From contig JBDTVS010000172.1 of NCBI GenBank assembly GCA_040007095.1, forward strand, positions 1 through 47,763: a DNA stretch of 47,763 nucleotides. The letters are read 5' to 3'. The position numbers and the translations under genes are program-made. Below are positions 35,239 through 43,705 of this stretch, piece after piece. The notes under the pieces were generated by a model. The model saw nothing but the letters and a program-made list of their open reading frames with translations, was not told where the DNA came from and did no database searches. Position 1 is the first letter of the stretch, and every line of letters starts with the position of its first letter. This DNA is from JBDTVS01 sp040007095. GTDB lineage: Bacteria > Acidobacteriota > Vicinamibacteria > Vicinamibacterales > CAVVIG01.

Positions 35239-35331
35239 GCAGGGCCACCATGCTTCAGAAACGACCTGAACAATCCGCCGCAGACACTTCGATCCGCACC
35301 ACCCGAGCCGGGGTGAACGGAGGGGGTACCG

Positions 35332-37287
35332 ATGACACAATCGTCAGAAGCTCGTCTCGGCCAGGTGCTGGTTCGTGAGGGGCTCATCACCGACGCCCAA
35401 CTCCACGCAGCACTTGCGCGGCAGAACCCCGGGACCTACGTCCCATTGGGCCAGGTGCTCCTCGAACAGCACCTCATTACGCGGCGGCAGCTGAACCTCG
35501 CCCTCGAGACCGCCAACAAGCGACCGAAGCTTGGCGAAGTCCTGGTCCGGAACGGCAGCCTCACCGCCGATCAGCTTCAGCACGCCCTGACTCAGCAGAC
35601 GAAATTGAAGCTTCCGATCGGACAGCTCCTTGTTCGCCTCAACTACCTGACCGACGAAACGATGCGGCAGGCGCTCGGCGCCCAGCTGAACGTGCCGTTC
35701 ATCGACCTCGATCGGACGACGATCGAGCCGATCTTGAAACGGATCATCAATCGCAGCTACGCCCGCCGGGGATCGCTCGTGCCCGTCGCCGCGGTGGGGC
35801 AGAGTTTGACGGTCTGCATGGACGATCCGACGAATCAAGCGATCATCGAGGAGTTGAACCATTCGACAGGTTATGTCGTGACGGTCGTCACCGCCTCTCA
35901 CGACGCGATCGAGCGCGCGTTCGGCCGCCTGTACGGATCACCGGCGGACACCGCCCCGCCAATCGAAGGAAGTCTGGACCTTATTACCGAAGACGAAGCA
36001 ATAGGCGGCAAGAGCAAGTACGTCGACGACTTCCGACAGAACAAGAAAGCGGACACCCTCGTCAAGCAACTGCTGTCGACGGCCATAGAGCGGCGGGCGA
36101 GCGACATTCACATCGAGACGCTCTCGAGCCACCTCCAGATTCGATTTCGCATCGACGGCGTGCTGGAGGAGGCGCAACTCGGAGAGTTGCAGACGGTCTG
36201 CAACCAGAGCGCGAGAGAGATCGTGTCTCGCTTGAAGATACTCGGCAAGCTCGATATTGCCGAACGTCGGCGGCCCCAGGACGGGAGTTTTCGGGTCCGC
36301 GTCGATCGGCGGGGCGAGCAGGCCGCGGTCGACCTGCGGGTCTCGGTCGTGCCGGGCTACTACGGCGAAAGCGTGGTGTTGCGCATCCTGGATCAGAAAG
36401 GGATTCCCGGTTCGATCGATCAACTCGGCCTGTCGCCCGCGGCGACGGAAAGGCTGCGGCAGTTGCTTCGTCGGCCGAGCGGCATCATCCTGGCGACCGG
36501 TCCCACCGGCTCGGGGAAGAGCACCACCCTGTTCGCCTCTCTGATGACGCTCTACCGGCCGGAGATCAGGATTCTCACCGCCGAGGATCCGGTCGAGTAC
36601 GTCTTCGAGCAGTTCTCCCAGTCCGAGGTCAACGAGCAGATCGGCAATACGTTCGCCGCGTACTTGCGCGCCTTCCTTCGGCACGATCCCGAGGTCATCA
36701 TGGTCGGCGAGATCCGCGACGAGGAGACGGCGGAGATGGCCTTCCGTGCCGCCCAGACCGGGCACCTGCTGCTCAGTACGCTGCACACCAATACCGCCGT
36801 TGCCGCGGTGACGCGCCTGCTCGATCTGAAAATCGACCCGAACATGCTCTCGTCATCCCTCATCGGGGTCATCGGACAACGGCTCGTGCGCGAAGTCTGC
36901 AACTCGTGCAAGGTTCCGTACCAGCCGTCGGACGAGTTGATGCGCGAGTTCTTCGACGCGGCGCCGGACGGACTGCTGTTCTACAAGGGCCGCGGGTGTA
37001 ACGACTGCCACCTGACCGGTTTCCACGGCCGCATGATCGTCTCGGAACTGTGGGTACCCGACGAAGAAGACCTGATTTTGATCAACAAGGGCGCACACTT
37101 CGACGAGGTGCGCGAAAGCGCCCGGCGCTCCACCCTGTCGATGGCAGACGACGCGCTGGAACGGCTCGCGGCGGGACGCACGAATCTCGAGGAACTGATT
37201 CGCATGCTGCCCTACACCGCCATCTCCGAGTTCCGCCAGCGGCGGCTCGGACACCCGGGCGCCAGCACGGCATCGCCAGCGGCCTGA
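35332..37287 (+). CDS. PilB/GspE-type secretion ATPase with MshEN-like c-di-GMP-binding repeats
   Basis: 651-residue hexameric ATPase of the type II secretion/type IV pilus family. The ATG at 35332 follows GGAGGGGGTACC. The N-terminus holds four consecutive repeats of the MshEN pattern (RLGQVLVREGLITDAQL; PLGQVLLEQHLITRRQL; KLGEVLVRNGSLTADQL; PIGQLLVRLNYLTDETM). This pattern binds cyclic di-GMP in MshE. The ATPase core has Walker A GPTGSGKST (390-398, Lys396), an Asp box near ILTAEDPVEYVF, Walker B with EVIMVGEIRDEET and the His box TGHLLLSTLHTN. A zinc site is formed by CNSC (523-526) and GCNDC (556-559). No pilin, PilC/GspF or PilT-like gene lies nearby, so its machine is encoded elsewhere. 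The leader contains several competing hairpins. Confidence 0.93.
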   Translation: MTQSSEARLGQVLVREGLITDAQLHAALARQNPGTYVPLGQVLLEQHLITRRQLNLALETANKRPKLGEVLVRNGSLTADQLQHALTQQTKLKLPIGQLLVRLNYLTDETMRQALGAQLNVPFIDLDRTTIEPILKRIINRSYARRGSLVPVAAVGQSLTVCMDDPTNQAIIEELNHSTGYVVTVVTASHDAIERAFGRLYGSPADTAPPIEGSLDLITEDEAIGGKSKYVDDFRQNKKADTLVKQLLSTAIERRASDIHIETLSSHLQIRFRIDGVLEEAQLGELQTVCNQSAREIVSRLKILGKLDIAERRRPQDGSFRVRVDRRGEQAAVDLRVSVVPGYYGESVVLRILDQKGIPGSIDQLGLSPAATERLRQLLRRPSGIILATGPTGSGKSTTLFASLMTLYRPEIRILTAEDPVEYVFEQFSQSEVNEQIGNTFAAYLRAFLRHDPEVIMVGEIRDEETAEMAFRAAQTGHLLLSTLHTNTAVAAVTRLLDLKIDPNMLSSSLIGVIGQRLVREVCNSCKVPYQPSDELMREFFDAAPDGLLFYKGRGCNDCHLTGFHGRMIVSELWVPDEEDLILINKGAHFDEVRESARRSTLSMADDALERLAAGRTNLEELIRMLPYTAISEFRQRRLGHPGASTASPAA

Positions 37288-37587
37288 CACCAGGCGCTGG
37301 CTGACCACCGACAATGACGGGCAAATCGTAGGAACTGTTCCCGAGCTGCATCTTCAGCTCGGACGCTCGATTCAGGCTTCCCCACATCAGTCGTTCAGCT
37401 GGCCATTCGCCTCCAGCACGACTGTTGGTCAATTGCTGATGGATGTCGGGGCAGTTTGTATCGAGGACTGTCCTCTCCACATGACTTCGCGCGACCCGTC
37501 ATCGAAAAACTCGCAAAAAAACTTACGAATTCTTGTTCAGCCGCGGCGGCAACGAACTTGCTCTGAGCCAGGCGGAGGCACATCCCA
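37288..37587. other. 300-bp intergenic stretch
   Basis: The stretch lies between the PilB-like and PEGA genes, both on the plus strand. I see no supported small gene and no RNA gene. GGCGGAGG at 37571-37578 is the likely ribosome site of the PEGA gene. Short A/T-richer stretches near 37501-37550 could hold its promoter, but no clear boxes stand out. Confidence 0.45.
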
Positions 37588-38379
37588 ATGGCGACTTCTC
37601 TTTTCCGAACAGCCGTACTTCTTGCAGCAGGTATCACCTTGACGGCCAGCCCGTCGTTTGCCCAACGGGATGGCCGGCGAAACGATGGTCAGGGCGAACG
37701 GCGCGACACCGCCGAACGTGCCCAGCCCCGCAGGTCTGGCGAGTCCGGCGCACGCGTCGAGCCGCAGGCACGGAGCGATCGCGGTCGTGTCGAGTCGCCA
37801 GCGCGGGACCCGCGCGCACGTATTGAGGCCCAGGCACGCGGCCGCGCCGAGTCTCAGCGACGCGTCGATCCTCGAGGACGCGACGAGGCGCGTGAACGTA
37901 TTCAGCCCCGCCGACAGTTCGACAACCGCCGATTCGACAACCGCCGATTCGACAACCGATCGTTCGGCAACCGCCGATTTGACAACCGGGTGTACGGCTA
38001 TCGCAATGATGGTCGCCGAACCTACGTGGTGCCTTATGGGTACCGTCCGTACGGCTATCGATCGGGGTGGAACCTGAACCTCTACTTCGGCCGGCCTTAT
38101 TCAATCGGCGGCTATCCGGAGGGCTACGGGTATTACGCGATCGCTCCCGGCCTTGCCTACGGCGCCGTTCGCATCGTCGACGCGCCGCGGGACGCGCAGG
38201 TCTTCGTCGATGGCTACTACGCAGGCGTCGTCGACGATTACGATGGCGTGTTTCAGCACTTGAATCTCGAGGCGGGTGCACATCATATCGAGATTGAAGC
38301 GGCCGGCTATTCGCCATTCGCGTTCGATGTCCGCATCGATCCTGGCCGGACGATGACCTATCACGCCAGGCTGTTCTGA
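37588..38379 (+). CDS. exported Arg-rich PEGA-domain protein with RRFDN repeats
   Basis: 263 residues with a signal peptide (LFRTAVLLAAGITLTASPSFA). A very basic, low-complexity section of about 100 residues follows, rich in Arg, Gln and Asp. It ends in five tandem units of the RRFDN type (about 110-135), encoded by a 15-bp DNA repeat. A Tyr/Gly-rich section (YGYRPYGYRSGWNLNLYFG) leads to a C-terminal PEGA domain (VRIVDAPRDAQVFVDGYYAG, then HHIEIEAAGYSPFAFDV). It is probably a periplasmic or surface protein; the charged section could bind nucleic acid, polysaccharide or the wall. Function unknown. It shares only the PEGA domain with the protein at 5224. Confidence 0.8.
   Translation: MATSLFRTAVLLAAGITLTASPSFAQRDGRRNDGQGERRDTAERAQPRRSGESGARVEPQARSDRGRVESPARDPRARIEAQARGRAESQRRVDPRGRDEARERIQPRRQFDNRRFDNRRFDNRSFGNRRFDNRVYGYRNDGRRTYVVPYGYRPYGYRSGWNLNLYFGRPYSIGGYPEGYGYYAIAPGLAYGAVRIVDAPRDAQVFVDGYYAGVVDDYDGVFQHLNLEAGAHHIEIEAAGYSPFAFDVRIDPGRTMTYHARLF
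37909..37988 (+). repeat. 15-bp tandem repeat inside the PEGA gene
   Basis: The unit CGCCGATTCGACAAC is repeated about five times, with variants ATCGTTCGGCAAC and CGCCGATTTGACAAC. It encodes the RRFDN/RSFGN units. The period keeps the reading frame, so copy number can change without breaking the gene. Confidence 0.85.
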
Positions 38380-38588
38380 GTTCGTCCGCCGACGCCCGGT
38401 GCCTGTTCGCGAATGGCCGCGGACACGACACCGGGCGTGTCGCCGCTGTCGAGCAATGGCATGGCGCCCGGCGGCGGCTGCTGCTTCTGAGAACGGGGGA
38501 CAATCCGTGGCGCTGGCTACCCGCCTCGGACCGCATCGTCGAACCACCTGATGGACATTTGGCGCGGACGCCGGTCCGGCGCTCGCGG

Positions 38589-41500
38589 CTATCGCACGCG
38601 GAGAGGGCGGGGCCGTGGCGACTCGTCGAGCGCGTCCTTCAACGTTGCGGCCCACTTGGCGACCAACGGCTCCTTCGTCATTTCCATGTGGTGGCCGCGC
38701 CCCTCATGAATCTCGAGCGGTCCGCACACGAGCGACGGCCAGTCGTAAGGCGGCTGGTAGGTCACGCCCTGACCTTTGAAGATCACGACTCGCCCTGAGT
38801 ATCGGCGGGGCGCATACGACCAGAACGCCCGCTCGTAGACGTTCAGGATGTACGCGCTGCGGAGCGACGGGGGCAGACGCCGCGCCCTCATCAGACAGAC
38901 TTTCCAGCGGGCCCGCTTGATGGCTTTCGTCAATCTGGCCCTGCCCGCCGCCACCCAGCTTCGGATCGCCGCGTGCAGTTTGAGCAGGAAGTCCGCCCGT
39001 TTCTGTCGATCTGAGAGCACACGGACGCGCTTCAGGGAGTTGGCGAGGACCGTTGACCGTGAGGCCCTCACGCTGGTTGGAGGATCGAGCATGAACAGCA
39101 GGGCCACGTCCTCGTGCGCTCTCCGCAGCTGCTGCGCCATCTCGAAGGCGACCACGGCGCCGAAGGAATAGCCGCCAAGCACATATGGTCCATGCGGCCG
39201 AATGGCACGCACCTGCTCGAGATAGTGTTCGGCGATCGTCTCGACCTCCGTGAAACAGGCCGGCCTGCCGTCGTGCGCCTGGTGTTCCATCGCATACAGC
39301 GGACGATCGCGTCCCAGGTAGTCTGGCAGTCGCGAATTACTGGAATCGCCGTGAATCCAGAAAAACGGCAGCTCGCGGCCGAAGGGCTGGATCGGGATCA
39401 TCGAGGACCAGGCGTCCGGGTAGCAGCGCTCGCCGAGGATCTCGGCCATCTGCGCAACCGTCGGCGCCTGGAACAGGATGGCCGCCGGCACGGTTCTCCC
39501 GAATCGCTTCTCGATGCGAGCGATCAGCTCGATGGACCGCAACGAGTGCCCGCCGAGCTCGAAGAAATTGTCGTCCACGCCGATGCGCGCGACCCCGAAC
39601 ACCTGGGCCCAGATGTCGGCCAGCTCGCGCTCGATCGGTGTCCGGGGCGCCGTGCATGGCCGGCCTTCCTCAGCGTGCGCCTCTTTCATCTGCCACAGGG
39701 ACGGTCGATCGATCTTGCCGTTTGCCAGGCGCGGCAGCGATTCGACCCTCACGAACGCCGCCGGGATCATGTGTGCCGGCAGCGTCCGACTCAGGTGTTC
39801 CCGCAGTTCACTGTCCGACGCCGAAGGCGCTCCGCTCCCGCAGACATACGACGTGAGCTGCGTGTCGCCGGACTCGGTTTGCCGGGCCACGACGACCGCC
39901 TCGTGAATCGACGGATGCTGCGACAGCGTCGCCTCGATCTCTCCGAGCTCGACGCGGCAGCCGCGCACTTTGACCTGTTGATCCGTGCGGCCGGCGATCT
40001 GGATGGAACCGTCCGGCAGATACCGTGCGACGTCGCCGGTCCGGTAGAGCCTGGCGCCGGGCGTCTCGTCGAATGGATCTCGAACGAAGCGATCGGCGGT
40101 CAGCTCGGGCCTGTTGAGGTACCCTCGTGCCAGGCCGGCGCCTCCGATGTAGATTTCGCCCCTCACGCCGACAGGCACCGGCTGCTGCCGGTCGTCCAGC
40201 AGAAAGATCCGGGTGTTCCAGACGGGCCGGCCGATCGGCGTCTCGCCCGCCATGACCGGGTGCGCCCCCGCTGCGCCGGTCAAATCGCATGTCGTGGCGA
40301 CCACCGTCGCTTCGGTCGGACCGTACTGATTGACCAGGCGCACGCGGTGTCCAATCCGTCGTCGCCACATCTCCAGCCGATCCCTGCGCACGCTCTCCCC
40401 GCCGATGATGATGCATCGGATGCTGGGAGGAACCTCCTGGTCATCCGACATGCCGATCGCCAGTGCCAGCTCATGCCAGTAGGCGGTCGGCAGCACCAGG
40501 ACGGTGACTGCCCAGGCTCGGCACTGCTGCAGGAAGGCGGACGCCGACGCCACCATCGCCTCGCTCCGCAGCACGAGTGTGGCGCCGCGGGAGAGAGGAG
40601 CAAACATCTCCTCCACGCTCGCGTCAAAGCTGACCGAGACGAACTGAAGCACCCGGTCGTCGGGAGAAAACGCATACTCCTCCCCGGCGAATCGCACCAG
40701 ATTGACCGCGGAGCGGTGCTCGATCATCACGCCCTTCGGCGCTCCTGATGAACCGGAGGTATAGATCACGTAGGCGAGGTCCTCCGGCCGGCCGCTGCTC
40801 GACGGCGCCGAATCACTTTCCTCGGCTATCGCGGGCCAATCGTCGTCGATGCACACCACGATGGTGGACTCGGGCCCCTCGATGGCATATCGCGCCTGTT
40901 TCACCAGGACGAGCGCCTGCGCATCGTGGAGCATGAACGCCAATCGTTCGGGCGGGTACGCCGGATCGAGCGGCAGGTATGCCCCACCGGCCTTCAAGAT
41001 CGCGAGCAGGCCAACGATCAAGGCGGGAGACCGCTCGACCGAGATTCCTACCAGCACGTCGGGACCGACGCCTCGCGCACGCAGGTAGTGGGCGAGCTGG
41101 TTGGCGCGCCGGTCCAATTCGCCGTACGTCAGGCGATCCGCTCCCGCCGCCACGGCCACGGCATTCGGCGTGGTCGCTGCCTGCTCCTCGATCACGTCGT
41201 GCAAGCAGCGGCCGGCGTCGATCGCCCGGACCGTCTGGTTCCAGTCACGGAGCACTTGCCGGCGCTCGTCTTCGCCGACCAGCCGCATCGCCGAAACGCG
41301 CTCGTCCGGATCGGCAATCGCCGCCTCCAACAGCAGACGGAAGCGAACCAGCATCCGCGCCGCCGTGACGCGTTCGAACAGCTCGAGGTTGCTTCGCAGC
41401 TCGGCGGTCAGACGGTTGTCGCGGTCGACAACAAACAGGCTCAGTTCGGTCTGAGCCAGTGAGCGACGCGCCTCCAACGGCTCGACGCCGAGGCCATTCA

Positions 41501-42650
41501 GGTCGAGTCGTTCCGCGTCGCCGTCAATCAGACTGAACAGGACGTTGAACAGGCCTGGAAATCTGGGATCGGGATGCCACCCGAGTTCGCCGGCCACCGC
41601 TTCGAAAGACGTCTCCTGGTGCGCCTGTGCGTCGAGCGCCATGTCACGCAACCGGATCACCACCTGTCGAAAGGTTGGATCGTCGGCCACGTTCGAGCGG
41701 AACAGCGGGGTGTCGACGAAAAAGCCGATCAGCCCGTCCACATCGCTTCGTGGTCGGCCGATCAACCGCGCCCCCACGACAATGTCGTCGTCGCGTGTGT
41801 GGCGGTGCATCAGAACCTGGAACGCCGCCAGCAGGGTCATGAACAGCGTCGCGCCCCCCGTCCGGCTGAACGCCCTCAGCGCGTTCGACAAGGATTCGGA
41901 CAGCTCCAGCGTTTCGCAGCCCCCCTGGAATCGTTGCGTCGATTCGCGCGCCCGGTCGGTGGGCACGTCCAACACCGGCAGACTTCCGTTGAGCTGTTGC
42001 TTCCAATAGTCGGCGTGCGCGCGCTCAGGATGGCCCTGCAGCCGCTCGCGCTGCCGTTCGACGAAATCCGCGAACTGAATCGGCAGGGGTGGTAGCGGTG
42101 AGGGCCGACCGGCAGAGAAGGCGTCGTACAGCACGCCGAGCTCCCGGACGAAAATCCCCATGGACCCGGCGTCGGCGACGATGTTGTGGATCGTGATGAT
42201 CAGCAGGTGATCGTCGGGGCCGATACGGCACAGCCTGCATCGAATGAGCGGGCCTCGGGTCAGATCGAAAGGCCGATCGGCCTCTTCCGCAACCGCCGCC
42301 GCCAGCTTCGAGGCCGCGACCACGATAGGCAGGAGCCATAACCGGAGCATCGGCACCACAATGAGGACCGGTTCGCCCGCCCGGACCGGAAACGTGGCCC
42401 TCAGGATCTGGTGACGCATGACGATCTCGTTCACGCCTCTTTCGAGGGCATCGGTCGCCAAGGGTCCCCTGAGGCGAAACGTGCGGACGACGTTGGACGC
42501 CGCGGAGCCCACTGAACGCTGTTCGGTGAACCACAATCGCTGCTGGCCGAGCGACAGTCTGCGTGCGTCGTCAGGGAATCTCGTGGGCGGGGAGTCCTCG
42601 CCTCCGCTGCGAAAGGACGCGCCGGGGACGCCCAGTGCACCAGGAAGCAT
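38589..42650 (-). CDS. single-module non-ribosomal peptide synthetase (C-A-T-TE)
   Basis: 1353 residues from ATG 42650 (ribosome site GGTGGGGAG; a TTG precedes it). The condensation domain (about 30-450) has SLGQQRLWF, but its active motif reads H155-N-I-V-A-D-A in place of HHxxxDG, so the usual catalytic second His is Asn156. The adenylation domain (about 470-980) has YVIYTSGSSGAPKG, NQYGPTEATV, YRTGDVARYL and the A10 lysine in NGKIDRPS. My alignment by eye to GrsA gives the tentative pocket code DAEAIGQVVK, without a confident substrate. A carrier domain has DNFFELGGHSL with Ser1036. The C-terminal thioesterase has GYSFG with Ser1162, Asp in FMLDPP and His in GRGHHMEM. No other NRPS, MbtH or phosphopantetheinyl transferase is nearby. 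It may release an aminoacyl or short acyl-amide product alone. Confidence 0.92.
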   Translation of the reverse strand: MLPGALGVPGASFRSGGEDSPPTRFPDDARRLSLGQQRLWFTEQRSVGSAASNVVRTFRLRGPLATDALERGVNEIVMRHQILRATFPVRAGEPVLIVVPMLRLWLLPIVVAASKLAAAVAEEADRPFDLTRGPLIRCRLCRIGPDDHLLIITIHNIVADAGSMGIFVRELGVLYDAFSAGRPSPLPPLPIQFADFVERQRERLQGHPERAHADYWKQQLNGSLPVLDVPTDRARESTQRFQGGCETLELSESLSNALRAFSRTGGATLFMTLLAAFQVLMHRHTRDDDIVVGARLIGRPRSDVDGLIGFFVDTPLFRSNVADDPTFRQVVIRLRDMALDAQAHQETSFEAVAGELGWHPDPRFPGLFNVLFSLIDGDAERLDLNGLGVEPLEARRSLAQTELSLFVVDRDNRLTAELRSNLELFERVTAARMLVRFRLLLEAAIADPDERVSAMRLVGEDERRQVLRDWNQTVRAIDAGRCLHDVIEEQAATTPNAVAVAAGADRLTYGELDRRANQLAHYLRARGVGPDVLVGISVERSPALIVGLLAILKAGGAYLPLDPAYPPERLAFMLHDAQALVLVKQARYAIEGPESTIVVCIDDDWPAIAEESDSAPSSSGRPEDLAYVIYTSGSSGAPKGVMIEHRSAVNLVRFAGEEYAFSPDDRVLQFVSVSFDASVEEMFAPLSRGATLVLRSEAMVASASAFLQQCRAWAVTVLVLPTAYWHELALAIGMSDDQEVPPSIRCIIIGGESVRRDRLEMWRRRIGHRVRLVNQYGPTEATVVATTCDLTGAAGAHPVMAGETPIGRPVWNTRIFLLDDRQQPVPVGVRGEIYIGGAGLARGYLNRPELTADRFVRDPFDETPGARLYRTGDVARYLPDGSIQIAGRTDQQVKVRGCRVELGEIEATLSQHPSIHEAVVVARQTESGDTQLTSYVCGSGAPSASDSELREHLSRTLPAHMIPAAFVRVESLPRLANGKIDRPSLWQMKEAHAEEGRPCTAPRTPIERELADIWAQVFGVARIGVDDNFFELGGHSLRSIELIARIEKRFGRTVPAAILFQAPTVAQMAEILGERCYPDAWSSMIPIQPFGRELPFFWIHGDSSNSRLPDYLGRDRPLYAMEHQAHDGRPACFTEVETIAEHYLEQVRAIRPHGPYVLGGYSFGAVVAFEMAQQLRRAHEDVALLFMLDPPTSVRASRSTVLANSLKRVRVLSDRQKRADFLLKLHAAIRSWVAAGRARLTKAIKRARWKVCLMRARRLPPSLRSAYILNVYERAFWSYAPRRYSGRVVIFKGQGVTYQPPYDWPSLVCGPLEIHEGRGHHMEMTKEPLVAKWAATLKDALDESPRPRPLRVR

Positions 42651-42705
42651 CAACTCCCCACCATTTCCCGCTGCCGGAGGGGCATCCGAAGTTCAACCGT
42701 CATCT

Positions 42706-42735
42706 TAAATACTGACCTGATCTCCTAACGAACAA
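42706..42735 (-). promoter_or_regulatory. candidate promoter of the NRPS gene in an AT-rich island
   Basis: On the minus strand, TTGTTC (42735-42730) and TATTTA (42711-42706) are 18 bp apart, with the -10 box 55 bases before the NRPS ATG. The surrounding 42700-42772 is markedly AT-rich compared with the rest of the window, which fits a promoter and possibly binding by nucleoid proteins. Confidence 0.5.
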
Positions 42736-42922
42736 TTAATACTACATAAGGATATCATAAATGGGCTTCGTGCTCGTCCATTTTCGTTGATGCTTGAGCG
42801 GGTTGGCGACCGGACGCGACCGAGCCTGTCCGGCGGGGGATGGTTCTTCTCAGCGCAGAAATTCGAAGACCTTCAGGAAACCGCAACTCCTACCGCAAAT
42901 AGCCGGTATCCTCCGTCGCCCC

Positions 42923-42960
42923 GGGACCCCAACGCGCTGAAAAACGCGCGGCGGGGTCCC
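42923..42960 (-). terminator. strong GC-rich hairpin downstream of the gene at 42972
   Basis: GGGACCCC (42923-42930) pairs with GGGGTCCC (42953-42960). An inner CGCGC/GCGCG stem with an 8-nt loop completes it. It begins 12 bases past the stop of the minus-strand gene at 42972, a natural terminator position, and lies upstream of the NRPS promoter. No T-run follows on the minus strand. Confidence 0.6.
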
Positions 42961-42971
42961 TGGAGTCGCCC

Positions 42972-43526
42972 CTAGTCGTCGTCTCCGAGTCTCGGAATCC
43001 CGGCGGCGAACCACGCGCCGTTCCCGCTGCTGCGGATGAGGAGTACCGGGCTGTGGCAGTCTGACGTCGCAGGATTCACGGTATCGTCGATTCGAAAATC
43101 GCCGTTGGGTTCGAGCGGAACACCGGTGAGGGTGGTGCTGCGTTCGACAAAGGGGATTGTCGGTTCACAGATCAGGGTCGCGAAGACCTTTTGATTGGCG
43201 TTCAGTCCGATGCTATTGCCGCTGGCCAGGAGCAAGCCGCGCCCTCTGACCCTGATTCGGCCGTCCACGTCGACGTCGGCTTTGAGATCGGCGATCCTCC
43301 AGGGCCCGGCGCCAGGAGACACGCCTCTGACGATGTTCGGCTTCGCATTCGGGAACGTTCCATCGGCGTTCACCGGCCCCGCTCCACTCGATACCGGGAT
43401 AACACCGATGCCGCCGTCGAATCTTGCGACAATGTCACGCCCATGCGCACTGACAGAACCAACAACGCCCAGGACCAATAGACCTACCACTGCTTGTTTC
43501 ATCATCTCCAGCACCTTCTCCGTCAT
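42972..43526 (-). CDS. uncharacterised exported protein
   Basis: 184 residues. The N-terminus (MKQAVVGLLVLGVVGSVSAHG) is a typical signal peptide if translation starts at the inner ATG at 43502 or 43505; the frame begins at 43526. GGAG lies immediately before the inner ATG pair. The mature part is Gly/Asn/Pro-rich and beta-like, with repeats of the form GIGVIPVSSGAGPVNADGTF and VDVDGRIRVRGRGLLLASGN. Two cysteines (LICEP and SDCHSP) may form a disulphide. I recognise no named family, though the pattern resembles small exported proteins common in soil Acidobacteriota. It is followed by a strong hairpin. Confidence 0.65.
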   Translation of the reverse strand: MTEKVLEMMKQAVVGLLVLGVVGSVSAHGRDIVARFDGGIGVIPVSSGAGPVNADGTFPNAKPNIVRGVSPGAGPWRIADLKADVDVDGRIRVRGRGLLLASGNSIGLNANQKVFATLICEPTIPFVERSTTLTGVPLEPNGDFRIDDTVNPATSDCHSPVLLIRSSGNGAWFAAGIPRLGDDD

Positions 43527-43577
43527 GGTCGGATCTTCACAACAACCACGTTGCGGGAACCGCCGACGCTTCTGCTC

Positions 43578-43616
43578 TTGTAGGGCGAAGCCAGGTGATT
43601 TCTTTCCGCCCTACAA
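43578..43616. repeat. perfect 10-bp palindromic element (REP-like)
   Basis: TTGTAGGGCG (43578-43587) is exactly complemented by CGCCCTACAA (43607-43616) around a 19-nt loop. It lies between two minus-strand genes, 52 bp upstream of the start at 43526. The TGTAGGGCG ends resemble REP-type intergenic palindromes found in many bacteria. Only one copy is seen in this window. Confidence 0.6.
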
Positions 43617-43705
43617 ACCGAACACCACGAACGACAGGCAGTCATTGGCGCTGTCGTCAGCACCAGGGCGGCCACGAACCCCCGCCGCTGGTTGTGCGTC
43701 CAGCT

